DNA from: Azospirillaceae bacterium
GTDB lineage: Bacteria; Pseudomonadota; Alphaproteobacteria; Azospirillales; Azospirillaceae
Assembly (NCBI GenBank): GCA_035645145.1
Contig: DASQNC010000071.1
Location: 124,001 to 188,000, forward strand
Reading direction: 5' to 3'
Length of the DNA: 64,000 nucleotides
Both the position numbers and the translations under genes were made by a program. Of this stretch, positions 1 through 8,098 are shown piece by piece. Within the stretch, counting starts at the first letter, position 1; the number at the start of each line of letters is the position of its first letter. A model generated the notes under the pieces. That model was not told the origin of the DNA. It ran no database searches and saw only the letters and a list, made by a program, of their open reading frames with translations.

Positions 1-337
1 CGCTCAGGATCAGCTTGGCGCTGTTGTAGGTCTGCATCCGCGAGCTGGCCACGCAGGCCAGCTTCAGATTGCTGATCTCCACCCCGTTGCCGTTCAGGTA
101 CAGGGCCGAATTGGACGGGACCGAGGCTTTCAGGACCGAGCTGTCGCCCTCACCGAAGATGTCGATCGAGGTGGCCCTCAGCACACCCGAGTGCATGAAG
201 GTGCCGGCCGGGATCTTCACGTCCAGACCATGCGCCCTGGCGTAGTCGAACGCACGCTGGATCGCCGCGGTGTTGTCCGTATAGCCGTCGCCCTTGGCGC
301 CGAAATCGGTGATCGAGACGTAGGTGGCCGTTGCCAT
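1..337 (-). CDS. Parallel beta-helix (pectate-lyase-3-like) protein, 3' part beyond window
   Basis: This is the first 112 codons of a gene that runs off the left edge. The start is the ATG whose complement lies at 335-337. The product begins MATATYVSITDFGAKGDG and continues with a DNTAAIQRAFD motif, a typical opening of the pectate-lyase-3/glycosyl-hydrolase-28-like right-handed beta-helix fold. By eye about two thirds of the visible residues match the start of the complete neighbour at 654-2384, so the two are tandem paralogues in the same orientation. No signal peptide is visible. The family includes polysaccharide lyases, epimerases and depolymerases; which reaction this one carries out cannot be read from the fragment. 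Confidence 0.85.
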   Translation of the reverse strand, partial: MATATYVSITDFGAKGDGYTDNTAAIQRAFDYARAHGLDVKIPAGTFMHSGVLRATSIDIFGEGDSSVLKASVPSNSALYLNGNGVEISNLKLACVASSRMQTYNSAKLILS

Positions 338-653
338 GTTCAAACCTCGTACAAGTGTTCGGCCGTGCGGCTTCCCGCATCGGCAACATTCTGGCAGTCG
401 GATCGCTAAAGGACTGAGAGGGACTGCCGTTGAACACAACTTCGACGGTGCAAATTAACGGAATCTGAATGGCGAAACTTGTCACAGACTATCGTATAAC
501 GAGTGGGTGCTTGTTTTCTGAGTTTCGAATGCGGAATCTACGTCGGGTTGCGCGGTACACTTTGTCATTTCCTGGGCGCGGCTCCCGTCGTGTGCACAAA
601 AAAACGGGGCGCCAAAAGGCGCCCCGCTTCCGAACCGGTTCCGTGCGATTGGA
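338..653. other. Intergenic region between the two beta-helix genes
   Basis: These 316 bases separate the tandem beta-helix genes. The right part holds the terminator of the upstream gene at 598-626. The remainder, 338-597, is visibly richer in A+T than the coding DNA around it and should contain the promoter of the left-hand gene on the minus strand. I could not assign convincing -35 and -10 boxes, and no convincing open reading frame is present. Confidence 0.6.
598..626 (-). terminator. Rho-independent terminator of the beta-helix/CBM gene
   Basis: A perfect 9-bp stem (605-613 with 618-626, core GGGGCGCC) closes a 4-base loop. On the minus strand it is followed by seven T residues, the complement of the A run at 598-604. 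It lies 28 bases past the stop codon of the gene at 654-2384, so it ends that transcript before the next paralogue. Confidence 0.9.
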
Positions 654-2384
654 TCAGGCGGCCTGACCGCCTTCGATATGGTGGACTTCCTGGAACGCAT
701 CCGGCGGCGCGCTGTCGGGCACGAAGACGGGAGCCGGCGCCGCGGGGGCGGAAGGGACGGAGTCGTGGATGGCCGGGGTGGCCGCCACCTGCGAGGCGTG
801 GACCTGCTCGTTGCTGACGGGCGGTTGTGCCGGTGCCGGTGCCGGGACGGGGGCTGGCCCGTGGTTCGGGGCGCCGGACAGGTCCATGTCCACCGACCCG
901 TTGCTGTGCAGCTTCCGCCCGTCGTCCCACAGCACCTTGCCGTTCACCGACACCTCGCCGACCGAGAGGTTGCGGTCCTTGCCCTTGGCGCCGCCGTACA
1001 GGTCGTTCGTGAACGCGACGCTCAGGGCGTGGGCGTCGGCCGCGATGTCCGTCTTGATCAGGAACGTCTGCCATCCGGCGCCCTCGTCGACCGCGACCGG
1101 CATGGGAGCGGTGACCGCGTGGCCGTCGACGGCCACCTGGAACTCCGGCCGTCCATTCCAGGCATTGCCCGACACCTTGAGCATGATGGTGTCCGGCCCG
1201 TCGCCGACCACCACCGGCGGGATCTGGCCCGCCGGATCGCGGGGCGGGTCCGTGGGGGCCGGGGTCGGCCGCGTGCCGTCGGGGATCTGGGCGGCGTGGT
1301 TGCCGGCCAGATGGATCGTGGCCGACCCCGTCTTGTGGTACGCGATGAACCCGCTCTTCAGATCCTGGTAGGCGTTGTCGGCCACGACCAGATCCTTGGC
1401 CGGGCCGATGACCTGCACGCCGGACGTCTTGGCGCCGTTCAGATCATTCTCGACGATCTTGATGTTCCGGTTGTTGTTGCCCCAGACCAGCACGGAGGAC
1501 TGGCGTGAATCCTCGACGTGGTTGTCGCGGACCACGATGTCCTGGTTCGGGTACTTGCCGGAATGATAGATGGTGATCCCGCCATGGCCGGATTTGTGCC
1601 CGCCGGCATCCACCAGGTGGTTGCCCTGGACCAGGATGTTCTTGGTCCCGAAGGTCGAGTACGCGCTTTCGCTGGCGATGTAGATGCCGCCGCGATCGGC
1701 CGGGCTCTTGACCTCGTTGTTCAGGATCTGGACGTTCTCGCCCCCGATCACGGTGATGCCGCGGGCCCACTTGTTGTCCATCACGACGTTGTCGCGGATG
1801 ACGATGTCCTTCACCACGCCGCCGTGCTTCTGGTAGCTGACGACCGAGATCCCGTCGTCGCCCGACCGCTCCACCCTGTTCTTCTCGACCAGGATGTGGC
1901 TGGACTCGTTCACCATGTGGATCGAGTCCGCATTGGTGTTCTTGACCAGGTTGTTGCGGATGACGCCGTTGTGGACGTTGTCCATGATGATCCCGGCCGA
2001 GCCGGAACCCTCGATCGTGACGTCCTCGATCCTGAACTTGTTCGTGCTGGTCACGATGACCTTGGCGCTGTCGTAGGTGCGGTGGCGGCCGCTGTCCACG
2101 CAGCTCAGCTTCAGGTCCAGCAATTCCATCCCGTCGCCGCGCAGGTGCAGCGCCGACTTGCCGGGCGAGGTCGCGCGCAGCTCGGAGGCGTCGCCCTCGC
2201 CGAAGATGGTGATGCTGTTCGCCTTCAAAGTCCCATTGTGCAGGAAGGTGCCGGCCGGGACCTTCACGGCCACGTTGTGCGCCTTGGCGTGATCGAACGC
2301 GCGCTGGATCGCCGCGGTGTTGTCCGTGCGACCGTCGCCCTTGGCGCCGAAATCCGTGATCGAGACGTGGTTTTGGGTGGCCAT
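654..2384 (-). CDS. Parallel beta-helix protein with C-terminal CBM60-like domain
   Basis: The product has 576 residues. The ATG at 2384 is preferred over upstream in-frame starts because a GGGAG ribosome site lies 9 bases before it and the conserved opening (VSITDFGAKGDG) follows at once. Residues about 5-370 form a pectate-lyase-3-type beta helix with many N-N and NNV-type turns. After a Pro-rich linker, residues about 405-530 resemble the Ca-dependent CBM36/CBM60 carbohydrate-binding fold (DTIMLKVSGNAW near its start, then FTNDLYGG and DRNL). The last 45 residues are Pro/Ala-rich. There is no Sec or Tat signal, so export by a type I system is plausible, and such a system is encoded at 12823-15953. 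A role in cutting or modifying the cell's own exopolysaccharide is an inference from the adjacent glycosyltransferase/Wzc genes. Confidence 0.9.
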   Translation of the reverse strand: MATQNHVSITDFGAKGDGRTDNTAAIQRAFDHAKAHNVAVKVPAGTFLHNGTLKANSITIFGEGDASELRATSPGKSALHLRGDGMELLDLKLSCVDSGRHRTYDSAKVIVTSTNKFRIEDVTIEGSGSAGIIMDNVHNGVIRNNLVKNTNADSIHMVNESSHILVEKNRVERSGDDGISVVSYQKHGGVVKDIVIRDNVVMDNKWARGITVIGGENVQILNNEVKSPADRGGIYIASESAYSTFGTKNILVQGNHLVDAGGHKSGHGGITIYHSGKYPNQDIVVRDNHVEDSRQSSVLVWGNNNRNIKIVENDLNGAKTSGVQVIGPAKDLVVADNAYQDLKSGFIAYHKTGSATIHLAGNHAAQIPDGTRPTPAPTDPPRDPAGQIPPVVVGDGPDTIMLKVSGNAWNGRPEFQVAVDGHAVTAPMPVAVDEGAGWQTFLIKTDIAADAHALSVAFTNDLYGGAKGKDRNLSVGEVSVNGKVLWDDGRKLHSNGSVDMDLSGAPNHGPAPVPAPAPAQPPVSNEQVHASQVAATPAIHDSVPSAPAAPAPVFVPDSAPPDAFQEVHHIEGGQAA

Positions 2385-2909
2385 GGCCAAACTCTCCCAT
2401 TGCATCGAAGCAGCGGGGTGATGCCGAACGAACTGGCATCGTCCCCGGTCCGGGCCTGTTGTGTGCGGCCCGCCTGGACGCAAGTTCGGGATTTTATGCT
2501 TAAGCGAAGGTAAATCACGGGCCGGGCTGCGGGCCGTGGAGCCGGGATATAAGCGCTTGTTTGTAGATATCTGTTACACCGGGGAGGCTGCGATGGGCGA
2601 TTATTGAAAGGCGGGTTGGATTGTTCGACTTTCGACCTGCCCTGTCCCTTCATTTTCCAGAATTGGGTGTTTTTCCTGTTCCTGATGTCACTCATTCATA
2701 AGATCGACTCAAGGGACCGGCGGACTTTTTTGTGACACCCGGCAATCGGGCCGACCTGGACGGTTCGCACCACGAATGCGGGTCGCCGACGCCATCGGCG
2801 GCCGCTGATTCGCCCAAAGCGGGCCCCTTCCCCTCCCGGCCGCAGCCCCTCATCGGGAACCCGGTGCCCGGTAGCAAGGTTGGTTGCAGGCGGAAGGAGG
2901 TCCAAACCC
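2385..2909. other. Divergent intergenic region, no gene seen
   Basis: This 525-base stretch separates the minus-strand beta-helix gene from the plus-strand RlpA-like gene. Its left half has A+T-rich patches (for example around 2490-2600) compatible with a promoter for the beta-helix gene. An AAGGAGG ribosome site for the right-hand gene lies at 2894-2900. Reading frames across it lack recognisable protein similarity and have poor codon bias, so I annotate no gene. Confidence 0.55.
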
Positions 2910-3455
2910 ATGCGTGCGATGCTTGTCGCCACCGCTGTGGCCATTATGACGGGTGCCGTGATTCCGGGGCCCGCCGACGCCGATGACACGAAGCCCCCGC
3001 CGCCGCGGATCGAAGCCGGGGCGGATGGGGAACCGACCGTGGTGCACGAAGGCGAGGCGTCCTTCTACGGCGACCGTTTCCACGGCCGTCCCACCGCAAC
3101 CGGCGAGCGCTTCGACCAGAACAAGCCCACCGCGGCCTCGCGCGAACTGCCGCTCGGAACCAAGGCGACCGTCATCAACCAGGAGAACGGCCGCAGCGTT
3201 GATGTCATCATCAACGACCGGGGACCCTATGCGAAGGGCCGGGTGATCGATCTGTCCAAGGAGGCGGCCCGGCGTCTGGACATGATCGAGGAAGGCACCG
3301 CCGAGGTGCGGGTCGAAATGAAGCCGTCCGAGCAACCGACCGAAAAGGCCCGTGCGAAGGTGGAGGAGAAGGCCGAGGAGCTGGTCGAAACATCGGCCCA
3401 ATCCGGCGAGTCCGACGGGCCCGGCCAGGCTGCCGCGTCGGGGGCGACGCGCTAG
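2910..3455 (+). CDS. RlpA-like double-psi beta-barrel exported protein
   Basis: The product has 181 residues. The start is fixed by AAGGAGG 9 bases upstream of the ATG. Residues 1-24 form a Sec signal peptide ending in ADA. Residues about 45-130 are the RlpA double-psi beta barrel: a GEASFYGDRFHGRPTA motif, then the conserved INDRGPYAKGRVIDLS. RlpA proteins act in the periplasm or outer membrane on denuded peptidoglycan as lytic transglycosylases or as structural septal proteins. The usual C-terminal SPOR domain is absent and is replaced by a charged Glu/Lys/Ala-rich tail of about 45 residues. There is no lipobox, so it is probably soluble in the periplasm. Confidence 0.9.
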   Translation: MRAMLVATAVAIMTGAVIPGPADADDTKPPPPRIEAGADGEPTVVHEGEASFYGDRFHGRPTATGERFDQNKPTAASRELPLGTKATVINQENGRSVDVIINDRGPYAKGRVIDLSKEAARRLDMIEEGTAEVRVEMKPSEQPTEKARAKVEEKAEELVETSAQSGESDGPGQAAASGATR

Positions 3456-3561
3456 CGCGAGGTTCCGGTCCTGCGCGGTCGTTGGTGCCGCCACCCCCTG
3501 CGGGTAGGGCGGATCTGCTGTTGCGTGGCGAGACGTCCCGATCCGGTGTCCTGTTGCCACC

Positions 3562-3596
3562 TCATCCCGGCTCGGGATGACAGAAGATCGGGAGGA
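3562..3596 (+). promoter_or_regulatory. Hairpin overlapping the hsp20 leader next to its ribosome site
   Basis: A perfect 8-bp stem (TCATCCCG at 3562-3569 with CGGGATGA at 3573-3580, 3-base loop) ends 20 bases before the hsp20 start codon. The ribosome site CGGGAGGA at 3589-3596 differs from the right arm by one base, so the left arm could pair with either one. Small heat-shock genes of alphaproteobacteria often carry RNA thermometers that mask the ribosome site. This element is much shorter than a classical ROSE element, so a thermosensing role is only a suggestion. Confidence 0.35.
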
Positions 3597-3600
3597 CACG

Positions 3601-4245
3601 ATGAACCGGCGCTCGATGATGCCGAGCCTGTTCGGGGCGCCGCTCCCCGCGTCCCGCGGAGGTGACCCGTTCCTGACGCTCCACCGTGAGATGAACCGCC
3701 TGTTCGACGACATCATGCGCGGTTTCCCGGCCGCCGTTCCGGACCCGACGGCCCCGAACCCGGCGATGCTGACCCCGAGCATGGACGTCAGTGAGACCGA
3801 CCGCGAAATCAAGGTTTGCGCCGACCTGCCCGGTGTGTCGCCCGACGATGTCGAGGTGACGCTCGAGGGTGACATGCTGACGATCCGGGGGGAGCGGAAG
3901 GCGGCAACCGAGGACAAGGGGGAGAACTGGCACCTGGTCGAGCGGAGCCACGGGTCCTTCACCCGCACCATCCCGTTGCCATTCCGAACCGATCCCAACG
4001 CGGTCCAGGCGGATTTCGAACACGGCGTCCTGACAATCACGCTGCCGAAGCCGGAGGCCAATCCGGCGAACCGGACGCGGATCCAGGTTCGGGCCGGCAC
4101 CCGGACGACGGATACCCAGGACGACACGGGCCTGTCCGGGGCCGCCGACGCGATCCGGGCGGCAAACGCCGCCGACGGTGCCCCCATCCAGGACATCGCC
4201 ACCACCGGACCCGCGGAAGACACGACCGGGCGCGGCAAGACCTGA
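3601..4245 (+). CDS. Hsp20 small heat-shock protein
   Basis: The product has 214 residues. The ATG at 3601 is chosen because GGGAGGA lies 5 bases upstream. Residues about 55-155 are an alpha-crystallin domain: SMDVSETDREIKVCADLPG opens it, followed by a GDMLTIRGERK strand, the HGSFTRTIPLP segment and the closing A-x-x-x-x-G-V-L motif (DFEHGVLTITLPKP). These proteins are ATP-independent holdases that keep denatured proteins soluble in the cytosol. The tail after the domain is about 50 residues long, acidic and Ala/Thr-rich, longer than the usual short IXI tail. It stands alone and converges on a glycosyltransferase gene. Confidence 0.95.
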   Translation: MNRRSMMPSLFGAPLPASRGGDPFLTLHREMNRLFDDIMRGFPAAVPDPTAPNPAMLTPSMDVSETDREIKVCADLPGVSPDDVEVTLEGDMLTIRGERKAATEDKGENWHLVERSHGSFTRTIPLPFRTDPNAVQADFEHGVLTITLPKPEANPANRTRIQVRAGTRTTDTQDDTGLSGAADAIRAANAADGAPIQDIATTGPAEDTTGRGKT

Positions 4246-4262
4246 CGCGGCGCCCTTTCCGC

Positions 4263-4299
4263 CGTGCCCGGTTTCGCAACGCCGTCGAAGCCGGGCACG
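4263..4299. terminator. Stem-loop between convergent hsp20 and glycosyltransferase genes
   Basis: A 14-bp stem (4263-4276 with 4286-4299, one G-T pair) closes a 9-base loop, 17 bases after the hsp20 stop codon. It sits between two converging genes and has no long T tract on either strand. It probably acts as a bidirectional terminator or 3'-end-stabilising hairpin. Confidence 0.6.
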
Positions 4300-4310
4300 C
4301 CGGCCAGTCC

Positions 4311-4360
4311 TAATCCCCGTCCACGCCTAATCCCCGTCCACGCCTAATCCCCGTCCACGG
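4311..4360. repeat. Three tandem copies of a 17-bp unit
   Basis: The unit TAATCCCCGTCCACGCC occurs at 4311-4327 and 4328-4344 and, shortened to 15 matching bases plus one mismatch, at 4345-4360. The third copy encodes the last codons and stop of the minus-strand glycosyltransferase; the first two lie just past that stop. Because 17 is not a multiple of three, each copy would shift frame, but the TAG formed at the first junction ends the protein. This looks like recent replication slippage. Confidence 0.9.
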
Positions 4361-5492
4361 TGGTGACGCGGGGGGCCGCCGCCGGCACCTCCACCGCGCG
4401 TCTCCGCTCGGCCAGCGCCATTTCCACGGTCCGGCGGAAGCGCTCGCGGAAGATCGCGGCGTCGAACTGGGTGGCATGGCGGGCGATCCGGTCGGGCCGG
4501 AAGTTGGCCCGGACCCGCTCCAGCCGATCCACCGCGGCGTTCAGCGCTTCGGCCGTCTGCTCGTGGAAGAACAGGCCGGACAGCCCGTCCACCACGGTTT
4601 CCAGGGCACCGCCCCGGCCATAGGCGATGACCGGCTTGCCGCACGCCATGGCCTCGACGGGCACGATCCCGAAATCCTCCTCGCCGGGGAACAGCAGTGC
4701 ACGGCAGCGCATCAGGTGGTCGCGCAGCACCGGGAACGGCTGCGGTCCCAGGATCTGGACATTGGGGCGAGCCATGCGGCGCAGCCGCGGCAATTGTTCG
4801 CCGTCGCCGATCACCACCAGCGGCCGCCCGCTGGCGTTGAACGCCTCCACCGCCAGGTCGGCGCGCTTGTAGCCCACGAGTTGGCCGGCCAGCAGGTAGA
4901 AGCCGTCGTCCCCGGCCGCCGGCTCAAAGGCGGATACGTCCACCGGCGGATGGATGATGTCGGCATTCCGGCCCCAATAGCGCCGGATCCGCGCGGCCAC
5001 GTTGGCCGAGTTGGCGACGAACCGGTCCACCCGGGACGCCGTGGCGGCATCCCAGCCGCGCAGATAGTGCGAGAGGGGCGCCCACAGCAGCCGTCCGGGC
5101 CCCGACAGCTCGGTCCGGTACGAGTGGTACATGTTCCACAGGTACCGCATGGGCGAGTGGACGTAGCACACGTGCACCGCATCGGGGTCCGGCACCACGC
5201 CCTTGGCCGGACCGGCCTCGCTGGAGATGACCAGGTCGTAGCCGGACAGGTCGAACTGTTCCAACGCCATCGGCATCAGCGGCAGGTAGGCCTTGTACCG
5301 CTTGCGGGCGAAGGGCAGGCGGGAAATGAAGCTGGTCTCGATCCGGTGGCGCAGGATCACCGGATCCAGCTTCTCGGGCACGACCACATGGGTGAACAGG
5401 TCGGCTTCCGGGTAGAGCCGGCACAGCTCGGCGACGACCTTTTCGCCGCCCCGCATCGACACCAGCCAGTAATGGACGATCGCGATCTTCAT
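4344..5492 (-). CDS. Glycosyltransferase family 4 (WbaZ-like)
   Basis: The product has 382 residues, beginning MKIAIVHYWLVSMRGGEK, an opening seen in WbaZ-type GT4 mannosyl/rhamnosyl transferases. The N-terminal acceptor-binding Rossmann half (about 1-190) is followed by the nucleotide-sugar half containing AGQLVGYKRADLAVEAF, a G-D-G-E loop and the EX7E-type motif (EEDFGIVPVEAMACGKP). It should add one sugar from a nucleotide donor to a lipid-linked polysaccharide unit on the cytoplasmic face of the membrane. Its start overlaps the stop of the upstream GT4 gene by four bases, so the two are co-transcribed and probably translationally coupled. The sugar transferred cannot be deduced. Confidence 0.92.
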   Translation of the reverse strand: MKIAIVHYWLVSMRGGEKVVAELCRLYPEADLFTHVVVPEKLDPVILRHRIETSFISRLPFARKRYKAYLPLMPMALEQFDLSGYDLVISSEAGPAKGVVPDPDAVHVCYVHSPMRYLWNMYHSYRTELSGPGRLLWAPLSHYLRGWDAATASRVDRFVANSANVAARIRRYWGRNADIIHPPVDVSAFEPAAGDDGFYLLAGQLVGYKRADLAVEAFNASGRPLVVIGDGEQLPRLRRMARPNVQILGPQPFPVLRDHLMRCRALLFPGEEDFGIVPVEAMACGKPVIAYGRGGALETVVDGLSGLFFHEQTAEALNAAVDRLERVRANFRPDRIARHATQFDAAIFRERFRRTVEMALAERRRAVEVPAAAPRVTTVDGD

Positions 5493-6646
5493 GTGGCGGC
5501 TCCCAGGGCCCGGCTCCCGGGCGAGCGGTCCAACCCTTCCAGCAGATCCAGCAGTCGCTCGGCACTGGACGCCCAGGTGAATTCCCGGGACCGGTTCAGC
5601 CCGCGCCCGACCAGCCGCTCCCGCAGCCCCGGCTCCTCGATCAGCCGGCGGATGGCGGCGGCCAGGGTGGCAGGGTCGTGCGGGTCGCAGTAGAGCGCCG
5701 CCGCCCCGCACACCTCGGGCAGCGAACTGGTCTGCGCGACCGCCGCCGGACAACCGCACGCCATCGCTTCCAGCGGCGGGATGCCGAACCCTTCGTAATA
5801 GGAGGGGAAGGCCAGGCACAGCGCATGCCGGTAGAGCGCCTTCAGCTCCTCCTCGGTGACCCCGCCCAGGGCGACCGCATCCTCGGGCAGGTCGTGCAGG
5901 GAGGCGCCGCGCAGATTGACGTTGCCGGCGATGGCCAGGCGCGGCCGCGGTTCGGGAAGCATCCCGACCGCGGCGGCCACCGCGGCCAGGTTCTTGTGCG
6001 GTTTGGCGCTGCCGATCGCCAGCACATAGCCTTGCGGCGCCAGCCCGTGCCGGGACAGCACCGACGGGTCCTCCTGGATGCCGTCCAGGTGCTCCGCGGC
6101 ATTGGGCACGACGGCCAGACGATCGCGCCGCACGCCCGCGTGGCGTGCCAACTCGCCGGCGGAGAAGGCGGACACCGTGACGATCCGCTCGGCGTTCCGG
6201 GCCAGCCAGCCGAACTGCAGCCGGTACCACAGCCGGAACGCCGGCGTGTAGCTTTCCGGCACGGCGTAGACACCCGCGTCGTGCAGCACGACGACTTGGC
6301 GCGGGTGCAGGAACGGGGCGGCGTTGCCAAGGCTGAGCAGGCGGGCGCCGCGGGCCGACCGCGGCAGGTCCAACTGCTCCCACGCCTGGCCGCGGCGGCG
6401 GCCGACGGTGCGTTGGGCGATGGCCGCCAGTCCCGGCAGGCCGGCCGCGTCCGGCGGCAGGTGCAGCGTGACCGGGCCGAAACGGCCGGGGGACGCCGCC
6501 AGATGCTTGTCCATCGCCAGCACCAGTTCCCGGGCGTAGCGTTGCACCCCGGTCAGGGATTGGCTCAGGAAGCGCCCGTTGATCACCAGGGGGGTGGTGG
6601 TTCCGGATGGCGCCTTCTTCCGCCCGGCGTTGGCGTCGAACGGCAT
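5489..6646 (-). CDS. Glycosyltransferase family 4
   Basis: The product has 385 residues. The ATG at 6646 follows AAGGGG at suitable spacing and lies 11 bases after the stop of the GumK-like gene. GT4 features are an N-terminal GVQRYARELV segment, a central VVPNAAEH motif, the AIGSAKPHKNLAAVAAA donor-site segment, and the EX7E region written YEGFGIPPLEAMACGCP. It resembles mannosyltransferases of polysaccharide assembly clusters. It is the middle gene of a three-gene minus-strand operon for building an exopolysaccharide repeat unit. Donor and linkage are unknown. Confidence 0.92.
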   Translation of the reverse strand: MPFDANAGRKKAPSGTTTPLVINGRFLSQSLTGVQRYARELVLAMDKHLAASPGRFGPVTLHLPPDAAGLPGLAAIAQRTVGRRRGQAWEQLDLPRSARGARLLSLGNAAPFLHPRQVVVLHDAGVYAVPESYTPAFRLWYRLQFGWLARNAERIVTVSAFSAGELARHAGVRRDRLAVVPNAAEHLDGIQEDPSVLSRHGLAPQGYVLAIGSAKPHKNLAAVAAAVGMLPEPRPRLAIAGNVNLRGASLHDLPEDAVALGGVTEEELKALYRHALCLAFPSYYEGFGIPPLEAMACGCPAAVAQTSSLPEVCGAAALYCDPHDPATLAAAIRRLIEEPGLRERLVGRGLNRSREFTWASSAERLLDLLEGLDRSPGSRALGAAT

Positions 6647-6657
6647 GGACCGCCCCT

Positions 6658-7914
6658 TCAGGATCCCGTCGCCCGACAGGTGTCGGGCATCTGCACGCCG
6701 GCTTCCGTGGCCATCGACCGCGCCAGTTCGGCCCAGCTCGCCACCGGTTCGGGCCGTATCCGCCGCCGGTCCACCGATTGCGCGGCGGCCAGCGCGGCCC
6801 GGATCGAGTCCGCATCGCCCGGCCGGTAGCCGATCACGTGCGGCCGGTCGGGGCGGATCACGAACTCGGGGGCCACCGCCGGCAGGCGGCAATGGGTGTA
6901 CTGGATCAGTTTCAGGCTCGACTCCCGGAGGGTTTCGGCCCCGGTCCGCCATGCGTACGGGGCGGCACCGATATCGGCGTGCCGGATGAAGGGAATGGTT
7001 TCGGCGAACGGCAGTTCCCCGTGCCAGACGATGTTCGGCAGACGGGGCTCGGGGTTCAGCCGGCCGACATAGTGGAAGCGCCAATCCGGCCGGGCCCGGG
7101 CGGCCAGCGCGGGAAATTCGGTGTCGAAGAAGGAGTGCCCCACCGACACGACCTCCACCGCCCAGCGCGGACCCAAGGGGGACCGGGCGAACGGATCGGT
7201 GGTCGGACGGTCGAACGCCGCCAGGTCGATCCCGTGGGGTTGGAAGCGCGTGTTGGAAAGGCCGGCGAACCGCTCGGCGGTGAAGCGGCTGGGAGCGCTG
7301 ATAAGGTCGAACAGGGACGCGACGCGCTCCTCGGTCGCCACCACGAACGCGTGCTGCCCCAGATTCCGCGTGTCGTCGGAGACGCGGTAGACGAGCTTCG
7401 CCCCCGGTGCCAGTGCCCGGAAGCGGTCCACCAGCAGCAGCGGCAACCCGCTTTCCACCACGATGAGATCCGCCGCGCGCACGAATGCCTCGGCCCCGCC
7501 CAGCGGCAGGTGGGCCCAGCGGGCCACCAGGGGCGTGGACAGGCGGTCCAGCAGGTGGTTGCGCAGATGGAACGGGTGCCAGGGTGTGAACCAGACGTAG
7601 CTGGTGATCCGGTCCGACACGCGGACCGGCCGGTTCGCCTCCTCGCGCACCGGGTAGGCGAAGCGGGCATCGCCCCGCAGCTTGGAGATCGGGCTGATGC
7701 CGATGGTCATGAACGTGACGTCGCAGCCGAAGCCGGCCATCGCGTCCGCCAGGAAATGAAAGCCCGCCTTCCGCTTCGACGCGTAGTAGTGGCCGGACGC
7801 GAACACGACGCGAGGTGCGTGCAAGTTGGACCGCTCCGAGTTCCGGGCAGGGGCCGGGCCGCGGGTGCGCACTCGCGGCCACCAGAAATTTCGGTCCATC
7901 GGACCAAGCCGCAT
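6658..7914 (-). CDS. GumK-like glucuronosyltransferase (GT70-type)
   Basis: The product has up to 418 residues. The segment GHYYASKRKAGFHFLADAM near residue 40, followed by a FMTIG strand, resembles the start of GumK, the membrane-associated beta-glucuronosyltransferase that adds glucuronic acid to the lipid-linked xanthan trisaccharide. A C-terminal donor-binding half contains LSNTRFQPHGIDLAAFD, HSFFDTEF and ESSLKLIQYTHCRLPAV. There is no transmembrane helix, consistent with peripheral membrane attachment. The start is uncertain: ATG codons at 7914 and 7899 are both in frame and neither has a clear ribosome site. It is the first gene of the glycosyltransferase operon and suggests an acidic polymer. 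Confidence 0.85.
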   Translation of the reverse strand: MRLGPMDRNFWWPRVRTRGPAPARNSERSNLHAPRVVFASGHYYASKRKAGFHFLADAMAGFGCDVTFMTIGISPISKLRGDARFAYPVREEANRPVRVSDRITSYVWFTPWHPFHLRNHLLDRLSTPLVARWAHLPLGGAEAFVRAADLIVVESGLPLLLVDRFRALAPGAKLVYRVSDDTRNLGQHAFVVATEERVASLFDLISAPSRFTAERFAGLSNTRFQPHGIDLAAFDRPTTDPFARSPLGPRWAVEVVSVGHSFFDTEFPALAARARPDWRFHYVGRLNPEPRLPNIVWHGELPFAETIPFIRHADIGAAPYAWRTGAETLRESSLKLIQYTHCRLPAVAPEFVIRPDRPHVIGYRPGDADSIRAALAAAQSVDRRRIRPEPVASWAELARSMATEAGVQMPDTCRATGS

Positions 7915-8098
7915 TGTGCGCGCGAGCGTCCGCGGCGCACGGCCGCAATGAAACTAGCCCGATCGCGTCCCTGATTAACCATAGGGACGCATGCGTTGCA
8001 CCCCTTCGACCGGTAAGCCGTAAGCGCGTGCAACATCACACGTGGACGTCCCTTACCTTCGCGTCCCCTCCGCACCGCTCCGGATGGATCGTGCCCGC

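Noticed and set aside
2850-4298. A 482-residue minus-strand reading frame opposite the RlpA-like and hsp20 genes
   Set aside because: It is a high-G+C antisense frame with Arg/Pro/Ser-rich low-complexity sequence, while the plus-strand genes have clear domains and ribosome sites.
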